Positions 8,185 to 15,168 of a DNA stretch of 64,000 nucleotides are shown in pieces. Position 1 is the stretch's first letter. Every line of letters starts with the position of its first letter. A program made the position numbers and the translations under genes. The notes beneath the pieces are model-generated. The model was not told the origin of the DNA, ran no database searches, and worked only from the letters and a program-made list of their open reading frames with translations. Source of the DNA: CAZQDP01 sp964592375 (GTDB taxonomy: Bacteria; Bacillota; Clostridia; RUG12999); the NCBI GenBank assembly GCA_964592375.1, contig CAZQDP010000003.1:22071-86070 (forward strand), read 5' to 3'.

Positions 8185-8234
8185 TAAAAGCGTGTCAATA
8201 TTGCACCCTCTAAGGCATGCGTTCCTATGATACA

Positions 8235-8579
8235 AAAAACAATATAGATGTTGTAAGACGAATGGTGTGACGAAGATGTTTAAAATTGATATTCAATTAT
8301 TTGCACATAAAAAAGGTGTGGGTAGCACCAAGAACGGTCGCGACAGTGAAGCCAAAAGATTAGGCGTAAAAAGAGCGGACGGCCAGTTTGTTCTTGCAGG
8401 CAATATTCTTGTTCGGCAGAGAGGCACAAAAATCCATCCGGGTTCCAATGTCGGCAAGGGCAGTGACGATACATTATTTGCGCTTATCAGCGGCAAAGTA
8501 AAATTTGAGCGACTTGGCAAAGATAAAAAGCAGGTTAGCATTTACGCATAAATGAAACCAAAAATAAAAGGCAAGCAAA
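8235..8579 (+). repeat. Right copy of 345-bp direct repeat containing rpmA
   Basis: Second copy of the repeat at 980-1324. It includes the last 41 bases before rpmA, the full gene and the 3' flank into the first arm of the terminator. The ribosome-site base at 8263 is T where the left copy has A. Confidence 0.95.
8276..8551 (+). CDS. rpmA: 50S ribosomal protein L27, copy B
   Basis: Nucleotide-identical to copy A, so it encodes the same 91-residue L27 with the Prp-cleavable N-terminus QLFA|HKKG. Its upstream context is the island end, not prp. The ribosome site reads AATGGTG here against AAAGGTG in copy A. No convincing plus-strand promoter is visible; TTGCAC 8201 and TATGAT 8226 are 19 bases apart. 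It keeps the ancestral terminator. Whether it is expressed is uncertain. Confidence 0.9.
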   Translation: MFKIDIQLFAHKKGVGSTKNGRDSEAKRLGVKRADGQFVLAGNILVRQRGTKIHPGSNVGKGSDDTLFALISGKVKFERLGKDKKQVSIYA

Positions 8580-8597
8580 AGATGCTTGTCTTTTTTT
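8570..8597 (+). terminator. Original rpmA terminator
   Basis: GGCAAGCA (8570-8577) pairs with TGCTTGTC (8583-8590, one G-U pair) and is followed by seven T. Only the first arm of this structure remains after copy A (1315-1322). Confidence 0.88.
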
Positions 8598-8715
8598 ATG
8601 TCCTGCGGAGAAAACCTTTTATCGCACGAGAACCTCCAACAACCAAACAAGTATACAAAAGACTGTCATTCTACCGCCGAGGCCAAGTCATTGATAGTGC
8701 AGAAGAGAAAAAAAT

Positions 8716-9726
8716 CTATCCGATATCTCTCACGGAATCTCTTTCTATGATTTGATTTGGTTCTATAAAAATGCTTTGAGCAGGTTCTTCATTGATTTGT
8801 CTTACCAAAAGCTCCATGGCATGCATGCCCATTTGAATTTTATCAATAAAAATGGTGGTCAAAGCGGGTTCAACATATTTTGAAAGTAAAATATCATCAA
8901 TTCCAATAAAAGAAATATCATTTGGAATGCTATATCCATGAGCCTTGGCACATCGCATTGCACCAACCGCAAAAATATCTCCTGCACAAAAAACTGCAGT
9001 GGGTACCTCTTTGCCGCTTAAAATGTTTTCCATGCACATATACCCTGTTTCTTCATCCCTTGCAGCGTTTTGCACCCATAAGGAAGGAGGCGAGGCATGG
9101 ATTTCGTCCATGGCCTTTTTATAACCTTGATGAGCCTGTGCATAGTATTGCGGAATATGGCTAGAGCCGATAAAAGCAATATCCCGGTGCCCCTTGTCTA
9201 TCAAATATCTGGTAGCAGTATACACGGAAGAAGTATAATCCGAATTGACACAAACGGCGTTTTCATAGGGCATATGCGCATCTACAATCACAAAAGGGAT
9301 GCCAAGGGCATCCATCTTTTGAAGGATTATCAATTCCATATCTTGAAAAAAGATGATACCATCCGTATCTCCCTGCTTCATCATTTGAGGGATCTCGACC
9401 ATGCCATCCTTCAAGCCAATATCCACAAACACAAGATTATAGCCGAATTCCTTGCTCTTTTCCAGAATTCCTTTTACGACTTCAAAATAAAACAAATCAG
9501 CAAATGGAGATGAGCTCTGGCTGATTGCCAAAGATATATTATAGCTTTTTTTAAGGCTCAGCCGTCTGGAGTTTAAGCTTGGCACAAAATTCGTTTTTTC
9601 AATAACCGCCTGTACCTTTTTTCTGGTCTCTTCGCTGACTCCGTCTTTATGGTTAATAACAAAGGAAACTGCGGCAGGCGACACACCGGACATTTTGGCG
9701 ATTTCCTTAATGGTTAGCTTTTTCAT
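8716..9726 (-). CDS. LacI-family transcriptional regulator
   Basis: A 336-residue LacI/GalR repressor. The N-terminal helix-turn-helix and hinge are clear (LTIKEIAKMSGVSPAAVSFVI ... VPSLNSRRL), followed by a periplasmic-binding-protein-like sugar-sensing domain (ISLAISQSS, GIIFFQDME, DIAFIGSS, AVFCAGDIFAVGAM, SFIGIDD). It is divergent from the glycan operon that starts at 9900, with a perfect palindromic operator in that operon's promoter, so it is the likely repressor. The effector is probably a mannose- or sialic-acid-related sugar (inference). Confidence 0.92.
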   Translation of the reverse strand: MKKLTIKEIAKMSGVSPAAVSFVINHKDGVSEETRKKVQAVIEKTNFVPSLNSRRLSLKKSYNISLAISQSSSPFADLFYFEVVKGILEKSKEFGYNLVFVDIGLKDGMVEIPQMMKQGDTDGIIFFQDMELIILQKMDALGIPFVIVDAHMPYENAVCVNSDYTSSVYTATRYLIDKGHRDIAFIGSSHIPQYYAQAHQGYKKAMDEIHASPPSLWVQNAARDEETGYMCMENILSGKEVPTAVFCAGDIFAVGAMRCAKAHGYSIPNDISFIGIDDILLSKYVEPALTTIFIDKIQMGMHAMELLVRQINEEPAQSIFIEPNQIIERDSVRDIG

Positions 9727-9759
9727 ATTTTTAACTCCTACTCACAATATGCTAATTTG

Positions 9760-9788
9760 ATTATAAAGGATAATTCATCCATTATCAA
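9760..9788 (-). promoter_or_regulatory. Promoter of the LacI regulator gene
   Basis: On the minus strand TTGATA (9788-9783) and TATAAT (9765-9760) are separated by 17 bases, 33 bases before the regulator ATG. Confidence 0.65.
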
Positions 9789-9825
9789 GCAAAATATTAA
9801 ATTTTTATATTTTACTATTTTACTA

Positions 9826-9854
9826 TTGACATACCGGCAAACTTCATATATAAT
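9826..9854 (+). promoter_or_regulatory. Promoter of the GH38/URO-D glycan operon
   Basis: TTGACA (9826-9831) and TATAAT (9849-9854) with 17-base spacing, 45 bases before the first gene and overlapped downstream by the operator. Confidence 0.85.
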
Positions 9855-9857
9855 CAA

Positions 9858-9873
9858 ACTAAACCGGTTTAGT
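9858..9873 (+). promoter_or_regulatory. LacI-type operator
   Basis: ACTAAACCGGTTTAGT is a perfect 16-bp palindrome with the central CG step typical of LacI/GalR sites. It starts three bases after the -10 box, where a bound repressor would block initiation. Confidence 0.85.
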
Positions 9874-9899
9874 ATATACAAAATAAGGAGATTATCGAA

Positions 9900-11750
9900 A
9901 TGCCATTATATGAAAATAGCAAGAACGCAGAAAACATCATCAAGGTGAGCGAGGAGGCAAAGAACGCTGTGCTCTTTGGTGCAGAGAAGACCATTGAAAA
10001 TATTGCAGACTCCCTCAAAGCCCAAAGCGAAAACAGTAATCGAACCATCATTGTAGCCTTTGACGGTTGGTACGGTGTCAGCTGGCAGGAGATAATGAGC
10101 GCGATGAAGGACAAGGCGCAGGAAGTGGGACTGCAAATTAAAGCTGTGAATATGAACAGTGTTTTTCAGCCCATAGACGCTATTAAGGAATATAAGAAGG
10201 CGTTTATTACGGATGATCCCGGTTTTGGATGGGCTAATTTATCCGGCAAAATAGAAGACATTTTGGACACAGTGAAAGTGCGTGAGCTGAAGGAAAAGCT
10301 GTATGACACAAAGTCCTCTATTACACAGAAGCCTTCTGCAATCATTATTTATGGTGCTGGCAGTGCCATTTCCGAGATAGCACAGTGCTATGATGTGGTA
10401 TATTACTTTGATAAAACCAGACAGCCCCTGCTATGGCAGATGTGGGACAAAAAGCTGATTCCTTTTGCAAAGGATGTGGCGGATGAAGGCTATGAATGGA
10501 AGGAATACTACTACTGCGACTACTATTTGCTACACAATCAAAAGAACTTTGTCATTGAGCGTATGGATTATTATGTTGAAGCTATTGAGTTTAGTGAGCT
10601 AAAAATTCTTCCAAGAGCATCCTATGATGAGATTATTGCAACCCTTGTGCAGTATCCTGTAAAAGAGGTCAAAATTTTTCAGCCAGGACCTTGGGGAGCA
10701 TATCGATACAAGGATTTATTTGAAGTACCCGGCCTTGAATGCAATGCGTGGAATGAATTGGCAGGCCCTGAGTTGAGCGTTTTAATTGATATCGGCAGGG
10801 AGCAGTGTATCAATATTCCCTTTGTGGCGCTACTGCAGTATGGGGAAGCATTTGTTGGACCATATCTCAATCGGCATTATCCGGAGCTCTTTCCCATGGA
10901 TGTATGGCTGGACGACGGCTATTTTCCAAAGCCTGAGAAGGCGGAGCGAATTAGTATGCCCATACATAACCATCCCGGCACCGATTATGTAAAAAGACAT
11001 TTCAATGAACCCATCGGTCGTTACGAAACCTACTATATCGCAGAAGCATATGAAGGGGCGAATACCTGGATGGGCTATGAAGAGGATGTGGATTTAGAAG
11101 AGTGGGAACAAAAGTGTAGAGCATCTAATAATCTAACAGTGATTGAAAACTGGAAGGATTATTTGGCAAATTGGGATAGCTGTGAGGGTGATTTATTCTT
11201 AATTCCTCCCGGAACGGCGCATGGTCACGGAGGCAATCAAATGGTACTGGAAATGGATACCTGCCCTAGCATTGCAGGAACGGAGTATTCATTCTTTACC
11301 TATGACTTTGCCAGAAACTCATGGGATGATCAGACAAAAACAATGACTGGAAAACCTGTGAAAATGCATCTGGAGCATAGTTTTGATAATGACAAATTTA
11401 GGCGTAAAAACTGGGTCAAGGAGCATTTGCTGGCAAAGCCAAAGGTCACTAAATGGACGAAGGAATATGCAATGGAACAATATGCGACAGTGCCGGAAAT
11501 GCCTTTTCACATTGAACGAACACATTTTAACGATGTTGCCCAGCATGATACCGAAGGAAAGTTCTGCCACGTTGTAACCTTAACGGTGGGGAGTAGAGTG
11601 AAAATTCGCTCAAAAAAGAATCCGGATATCGAAACGGAAATTGACTTATTTCAAAGTGCGGTCATCCCGGCGTGTTTTGGTGAATATGAATATGTGAATA
11701 TGGACAAGGGAAGGTGCACTGTGGTACAGCTTAGATGGAAAAAAGGGTAA
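9900..11750 (+). CDS. Large phosphomannose-isomerase-like cupin protein
   Basis: A 616-residue cytoplasmic protein. The C-terminal half resembles type I mannose-6-phosphate isomerases: MPIHNHPGTDYVKRHFNEPIGRYETYYIAEA, then GDLFLIPPGTAHGHGGNQMVLEMDT with clustered His and Glu as expected for the Zn site of the cupin barrel. The N-terminal half (about residues 1-240) resembles a nucleoside-kinase fold (NRTIIVAFDGWYGVSW, IIIYGAGSAI, YDVVYYFD) but lacks a P-loop GxxxxGK[ST], so no kinase activity is predicted. Twice the size of a normal ManA. As first gene of the LacI-controlled operon with an alpha-mannosidase, it may isomerise mannose or a related sugar. RBS AAGGAG precedes ATG 9900. Confidence 0.75.
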   Translation: MPLYENSKNAENIIKVSEEAKNAVLFGAEKTIENIADSLKAQSENSNRTIIVAFDGWYGVSWQEIMSAMKDKAQEVGLQIKAVNMNSVFQPIDAIKEYKKAFITDDPGFGWANLSGKIEDILDTVKVRELKEKLYDTKSSITQKPSAIIIYGAGSAISEIAQCYDVVYYFDKTRQPLLWQMWDKKLIPFAKDVADEGYEWKEYYYCDYYLLHNQKNFVIERMDYYVEAIEFSELKILPRASYDEIIATLVQYPVKEVKIFQPGPWGAYRYKDLFEVPGLECNAWNELAGPELSVLIDIGREQCINIPFVALLQYGEAFVGPYLNRHYPELFPMDVWLDDGYFPKPEKAERISMPIHNHPGTDYVKRHFNEPIGRYETYYIAEAYEGANTWMGYEEDVDLEEWEQKCRASNNLTVIENWKDYLANWDSCEGDLFLIPPGTAHGHGGNQMVLEMDTCPSIAGTEYSFFTYDFARNSWDDQTKTMTGKPVKMHLEHSFDNDKFRRKNWVKEHLLAKPKVTKWTKEYAMEQYATVPEMPFHIERTHFNDVAQHDTEGKFCHVVTLTVGSRVKIRSKKNPDIETEIDLFQSAVIPACFGEYEYVNMDKGRCTVVQLRWKKG

Positions 11751-11792
11751 TATAAGACTAAAAAAGCCACAGAAAGAGGATGAATTTTTGCA

Positions 11793-12704
11793 ATGAAGGA
11801 ATATAGAATTGCATTTTGGACACCGGGTAATATGCCCATAGAGGATGGGCAAACTTTTGGATGCGCAGCCCATGGCTTTTGCGATGCGTCAACATGGGTA
11901 AACCCCGATGAAAAAGCTTGCATGATATGGGAACACCAAGTCAAAGGAGAGGTTCTATCAGGTACCTACCATGCGGTTCTGAGCAAGGTAAAAGAGCTGA
12001 CATTTATGCCAAAAGTGGCCATAGCAGTCTTTACTAGGCCGCAAGGCATGGAGGCGTTTTTGGCGAGCCTGATTGAAATTCTGCCCGAACTGAGGATGGT
12101 GGGTGGCGGCGCTGCCGTAGGAGCTGGGCAGTGCAGCGGTGAAGTAATGCCAAAGGCTGAAGAAGTTGCAATTTTGCTGCCTGTGGAAGATAATCTACTG
12201 TGCATAAGTAAAAACATACATCAACAAACAGGCACATGGTGCCATGTGAAGGCCTTAACCGATCGGAGCTTCCAGAAAATAAAACTTCAAAATATAGGTG
12301 AGTATGAAAATGCTGTGGATTTTTATAAAAAGGAACAGAAAAACCGCGGAATTGATGAAAATGATTTTGAAAGCATGACCTTTTGCGATGCACTTGGCAG
12401 AAACATTCACTGTAGCATAGCCGATGGCATCATCAGCACCGGTGCAAATCTTCCGGCCGATGGCATACTGCAGCTGGTAGCAACCTCAACGAATAGCGCC
12501 AGAGAGGAAATGCTTGCGTTCTTTTCTCAAAAAAATGCCTTTATCTTTGGCTGTGCCGGTCTTCGAAGTCTGCTAAGAGAACAGATTGTCACCCAAGAGG
12601 GATCTGTTGCTGGATTTATGTTCGGCGAGATTGTGATGCCAAAAAATCAGGCTGTCTTTGGCAATCTCATGATGGCAGCGCTGATTCAAAAACCATCAGA
12701 ATGA
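11793..12704 (+). CDS. FIST-domain-like protein
   Basis: A 303-residue protein resembling FIST sensory/ligand-binding domains: VGGGAAVGAG in the middle, then FIFGCAGLRSLL and GSVAGFMFGEIVMPKNQAVFGN near the C-terminus, matching the FIST_C pattern GCxGR...GxxxxGEI. FIST domains are usually found in signalling proteins and are thought to bind small ligands. No membrane segment, kinase or output domain is attached. Its place between the isomerase-like gene and a URO-D-family gene, 42 and 16 bases away, implies a role in the same pathway. FIST proteins and URO-D proteins both occur near corrinoid methyltransferases in some anaerobes, but no corrinoid protein is seen here. Confidence 0.65.
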   Translation: MKEYRIAFWTPGNMPIEDGQTFGCAAHGFCDASTWVNPDEKACMIWEHQVKGEVLSGTYHAVLSKVKELTFMPKVAIAVFTRPQGMEAFLASLIEILPELRMVGGGAAVGAGQCSGEVMPKAEEVAILLPVEDNLLCISKNIHQQTGTWCHVKALTDRSFQKIKLQNIGEYENAVDFYKKEQKNRGIDENDFESMTFCDALGRNIHCSIADGIISTGANLPADGILQLVATSTNSAREEMLAFFSQKNAFIFGCAGLRSLLREQIVTQEGSVAGFMFGEIVMPKNQAVFGNLMMAALIQKPSE

Positions 12705-12720
12705 AAGTGAGGATTGCAAG

Positions 12721-13848
12721 ATGAGTGGATTTGAAAAAATATTTGCATCCGATGTATTGTCAAAGAGGGAAAGGGTCATTCGTGCACTGGAGCATAAATC
12801 GGTGGACAGAGTGCCAATTTTGGAGCAGCTAAGTTATAATCCGCAGGTTATATCGCTTTATTTGGGCAGAGAAATACAAGGCTTTGACTATACCATGGAC
12901 GATATTGGCAAGGTCATTAGAAAAACACTGGATATATGTATGCCCCCCATCCAACCAAGAGGAACAGAGCGCATCACAACGCCGGACGGGTTTGTTCATC
13001 AAAATGACAACTGGACCTCGTGGCGAGTCAGCCAACCCTTTGAGGATGAGATTGGAGCGCGCGAGTGGCTTTTGCAAAAGACGCAGAAAATGTTACAGGC
13101 GCCATTTAATGCACAAGAGGCAAAAAAAGCGTATCGCCAGCATATGCAAGATATGCAAAAGCGAGTTGGAGATACGGTACTGCTCAATTATAGCAGCACT
13201 GGGTTTTGTAGTGTGTATGATGCCATGAGATTAGATCTATTCACTTATTTTATGGCTGACTATCCACAGGTCATGACAGAATATATGGAGGCTTCCACCA
13301 ATCGGGAAATCATGAGAGTGCATGCCATTGCAGATGCCGAGCTCTCGCCGGTCATTTTAATTCCCGAAGATTTCGCAGCCAAACACGGCCCGATATTTGG
13401 TCCTGCTTTTCTGCAAGCATTCCACTATCCATATGTAGAAAAATTGGTGCAGGCTTGGCACAGTCATGGCATAAAAGTGATTTATCATAGCGACGGAAAT
13501 TATGAAATGGCCATTAACGATTTAGTACATTGCGGCGTGGATGGATTTTATTGTTTGGAGGCAAACTGCAGCATGGATATTGTAGCGCTGAAAAAGAAAT
13601 GGCCGAACATGGTCTTCGCCGGTGGAGTCGACGGTGTGGATTTAATGGAACGAGGTACTCCACAAGAGGTTGCCGCAGAGGTTAAAAGGCAGATTCGTGA
13701 AACAGATGCACTGCGCCGGGGAGGAATATTCATTGCCTCATCCAGTGAAATCAATCCGCCTATTATGCCCCAAAACTTTCAGGCAATGATTGATGCAGTG
13801 GGCACAATGAAAAACGATCAATTTCAGTTAAATGATGAAGGGAGATAA
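12721..13848 (+). CDS. Uroporphyrinogen decarboxylase (URO-D) family protein, not HemE
   Basis: A 375-residue TIM-barrel protein of the URO-D superfamily, which includes HemE and methylcobamide:coenzyme M methyltransferases such as MtaA. It begins with the usual KRERVIRALEHKSVDRVPI. The HemE Arg-rich motif (RxxGR) is absent. Where zinc-dependent methyltransferases have H-x-C, this protein has YHSDGN, and the later Cys is replaced by Ser (FIASSSEINPP), so the classical Zn site is incomplete. It is the third gene of the mannosidase operon, seven bases before the BNR gene. Its substrate is unknown; it may act on a modified sugar or its methyl group (inference). Confidence 0.85.
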   Translation: MSGFEKIFASDVLSKRERVIRALEHKSVDRVPILEQLSYNPQVISLYLGREIQGFDYTMDDIGKVIRKTLDICMPPIQPRGTERITTPDGFVHQNDNWTSWRVSQPFEDEIGAREWLLQKTQKMLQAPFNAQEAKKAYRQHMQDMQKRVGDTVLLNYSSTGFCSVYDAMRLDLFTYFMADYPQVMTEYMEASTNREIMRVHAIADAELSPVILIPEDFAAKHGPIFGPAFLQAFHYPYVEKLVQAWHSHGIKVIYHSDGNYEMAINDLVHCGVDGFYCLEANCSMDIVALKKKWPNMVFAGGVDGVDLMERGTPQEVAAEVKRQIRETDALRRGGIFIASSSEINPPIMPQNFQAMIDAVGTMKNDQFQLNDEGR

Positions 13849-13854
13849 ACAAAT

Positions 13855-15099
13855 ATGCCACTCATAGGAGAAGAACAAACGGGTAGAATACAAGACATCA
13901 AAGGGTTTCATCCCAAATCCATGTCGGTATATGACAGTTACGCACTAGTAAAGGCAGCCGGAGAAGGGGTTGAGGCTTTTAATTTTCAGCAGTATATTAC
14001 AATAACGCCAAAAGGTACGTGGATCTGCTGTTGGACACAAGGCTCCACCGAGTCCGAACCCGACCAGAGAATTGTATATTCCAGAAGCATTGATAATGGA
14101 AAAAGCTGGTGCAAGGACATGATCATAGAGCCTGCCGGCATGAATAACAAGGTGCCCTCCTGGGTCACCTGCTTTACTGCTCAGCAAATAGGCAGGGTGT
14201 ATATGTTCTATTGGTACAATTTTAATGGGGACCCCATCAGAGATGCAGGAGATATGTTTTTTAAGTACTCAGATGATGATGGACTGAGTTGGTCCAGTAG
14301 ATATCGCGTTGGGGTGGTGCGAAGTGCTGTGGATGAAGAGGGCGAGGAAATGCATGGCTGGAATTTCGGACCATTTGAAATCATGCCAAACGGATTGCCA
14401 GTCATGAACTATAACAAAATCAGCCATAGCAGTATGATTGAAAATAATCCGGATTTATGGAATAGTGAAGCGTTTTTTATGGAATGCCAAAATATTTTAT
14501 ATGAAAAGGACCCTGAAAAACTAAAGTTTGAATTTTACCCCAAATCAGACCATGGGCTTTGTGTGAAACACCCGGTTTATGGTCAGAATTTTGGGCAAGA
14601 GGCAACGGCCATTGCACTAAATAATGGGAATCGATTGGCGGTTTTTAGAACAAGAACCGGCTATTTATACTATGCAATCAGCCCGGATGGCTTTTGCAGC
14701 TTTTCAGAACCTAAGCCTTTACGATTTTGTGCAAACGGCGAGATGATAATGCAGCCTTGTGCATCGCCACCCATCAAAAAGCTGAAGGATGGTAGAATTA
14801 TATTACTGTTTCACAATACTGCGGCGGATAAAAGTGGCTGGTATCCGAGGCATCCCCTTTGGATTGCAGTCGGAAGAGAAACTGCGGAGTGTGATGAAAA
14901 CGGAGGCGTTGCATTTGGTAGTCCCAAAATACTGGTCTACAATGATGGTGTGCCGGGTGGAACCTTTAATAACATCGAAATTTCATACCCCCAAATCATA
15001 GAGTATGCCGGCAAAGTATATGTAGCGTATAGCAGCAAAACCGAAGAAATCCGAATCAGTCTTATCCCAGAGGAATTGCTCAGCGATTTTGGGGTATAG
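13855..15099 (+). CDS. Sialidase-like BNR-repeat protein (exo-alpha-sialidase family)
   Basis: A 414-residue predicted beta-propeller. Two Asp-box motifs (S-x-D-x-G-x-x-W) are visible, SIDNGKSW near residue 80 and SDDDGLSW near residue 143, in a context typical of bacterial sialidase-like proteins in carbohydrate operons (WICCWTQGSTES, EVARTR-like FRTRTGYLY). There is no signal peptide, so it should act in the cytoplasm on imported glycans. The substrate may be sialic acid or another sugar; many family members are not true sialidases. Fourth gene of the operon. Confidence 0.78.
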   Translation: MPLIGEEQTGRIQDIKGFHPKSMSVYDSYALVKAAGEGVEAFNFQQYITITPKGTWICCWTQGSTESEPDQRIVYSRSIDNGKSWCKDMIIEPAGMNNKVPSWVTCFTAQQIGRVYMFYWYNFNGDPIRDAGDMFFKYSDDDGLSWSSRYRVGVVRSAVDEEGEEMHGWNFGPFEIMPNGLPVMNYNKISHSSMIENNPDLWNSEAFFMECQNILYEKDPEKLKFEFYPKSDHGLCVKHPVYGQNFGQEATAIALNNGNRLAVFRTRTGYLYYAISPDGFCSFSEPKPLRFCANGEMIMQPCASPPIKKLKDGRIILLFHNTAADKSGWYPRHPLWIAVGRETAECDENGGVAFGSPKILVYNDGVPGGTFNNIEISYPQIIEYAGKVYVAYSSKTEEIRISLIPEELLSDFGV

Positions 15100-15123
15100 A
15101 CAAAGCATAAAAAAAGGAGTAGA

Positions 15124-15144
15124 ATGGCTATCAATATACGTTGA
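15124..15144 (+). other. Six-codon upstream ORF (MAINIR) before the alpha-mannosidase
   Basis: The strongest ribosome site of the intergenic region (AAAAAAGGAG, about 15110-15119) precedes ATG 15124, which opens a frame of six codons ending at TGA 15142-15144. The mannosidase starts 24 bases later with its own weaker GGAG. This could be a leader that couples or tunes mannosidase translation, or a chance feature. Confidence 0.4.
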
Positions 15145-15168
15145 TGGCTTGTGATTGGAGATATTGGA

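Larger units (their letters stand above)
1326..8234. mobile_element. Restriction-modification genomic island inserted at rpmA
   Basis: About 6.9 kb between the two rpmA repeats. It holds two DNA methyltransferases, a Sau3AI-like endonuclease, an EVE/PD-(D/E)XK-like protein, a gene remnant and a decayed Y1 transposase, all on the minus strand, opposite to rplU-prp-rpmA. Parts of it, mainly 7.2-8.2 kb, are clearly more AT-rich than the neighbours. No integrase or recombinase is visible. The call as a mobile unit is an inference from the flanking duplication and the gene content. Confidence 0.75.

Noticed and set aside
8201..8231. Promoter TTGCAC-19-TATGAT for rpmA copy B
   Set aside because: The spacing is two bases too long and both boxes deviate from consensus; not strong enough to list.
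8552..8755. Open frame of 67 codons directly after rpmA copy B
   Set aside because: It runs through the rpmA terminator and into the end of the LacI gene on the other strand; no ribosome site.
12721..13848. Assignment of the URO-D proteins as HemE (heme synthesis)
   Set aside because: All three lack the arginine motif of HemE and there are no other heme genes nearby.
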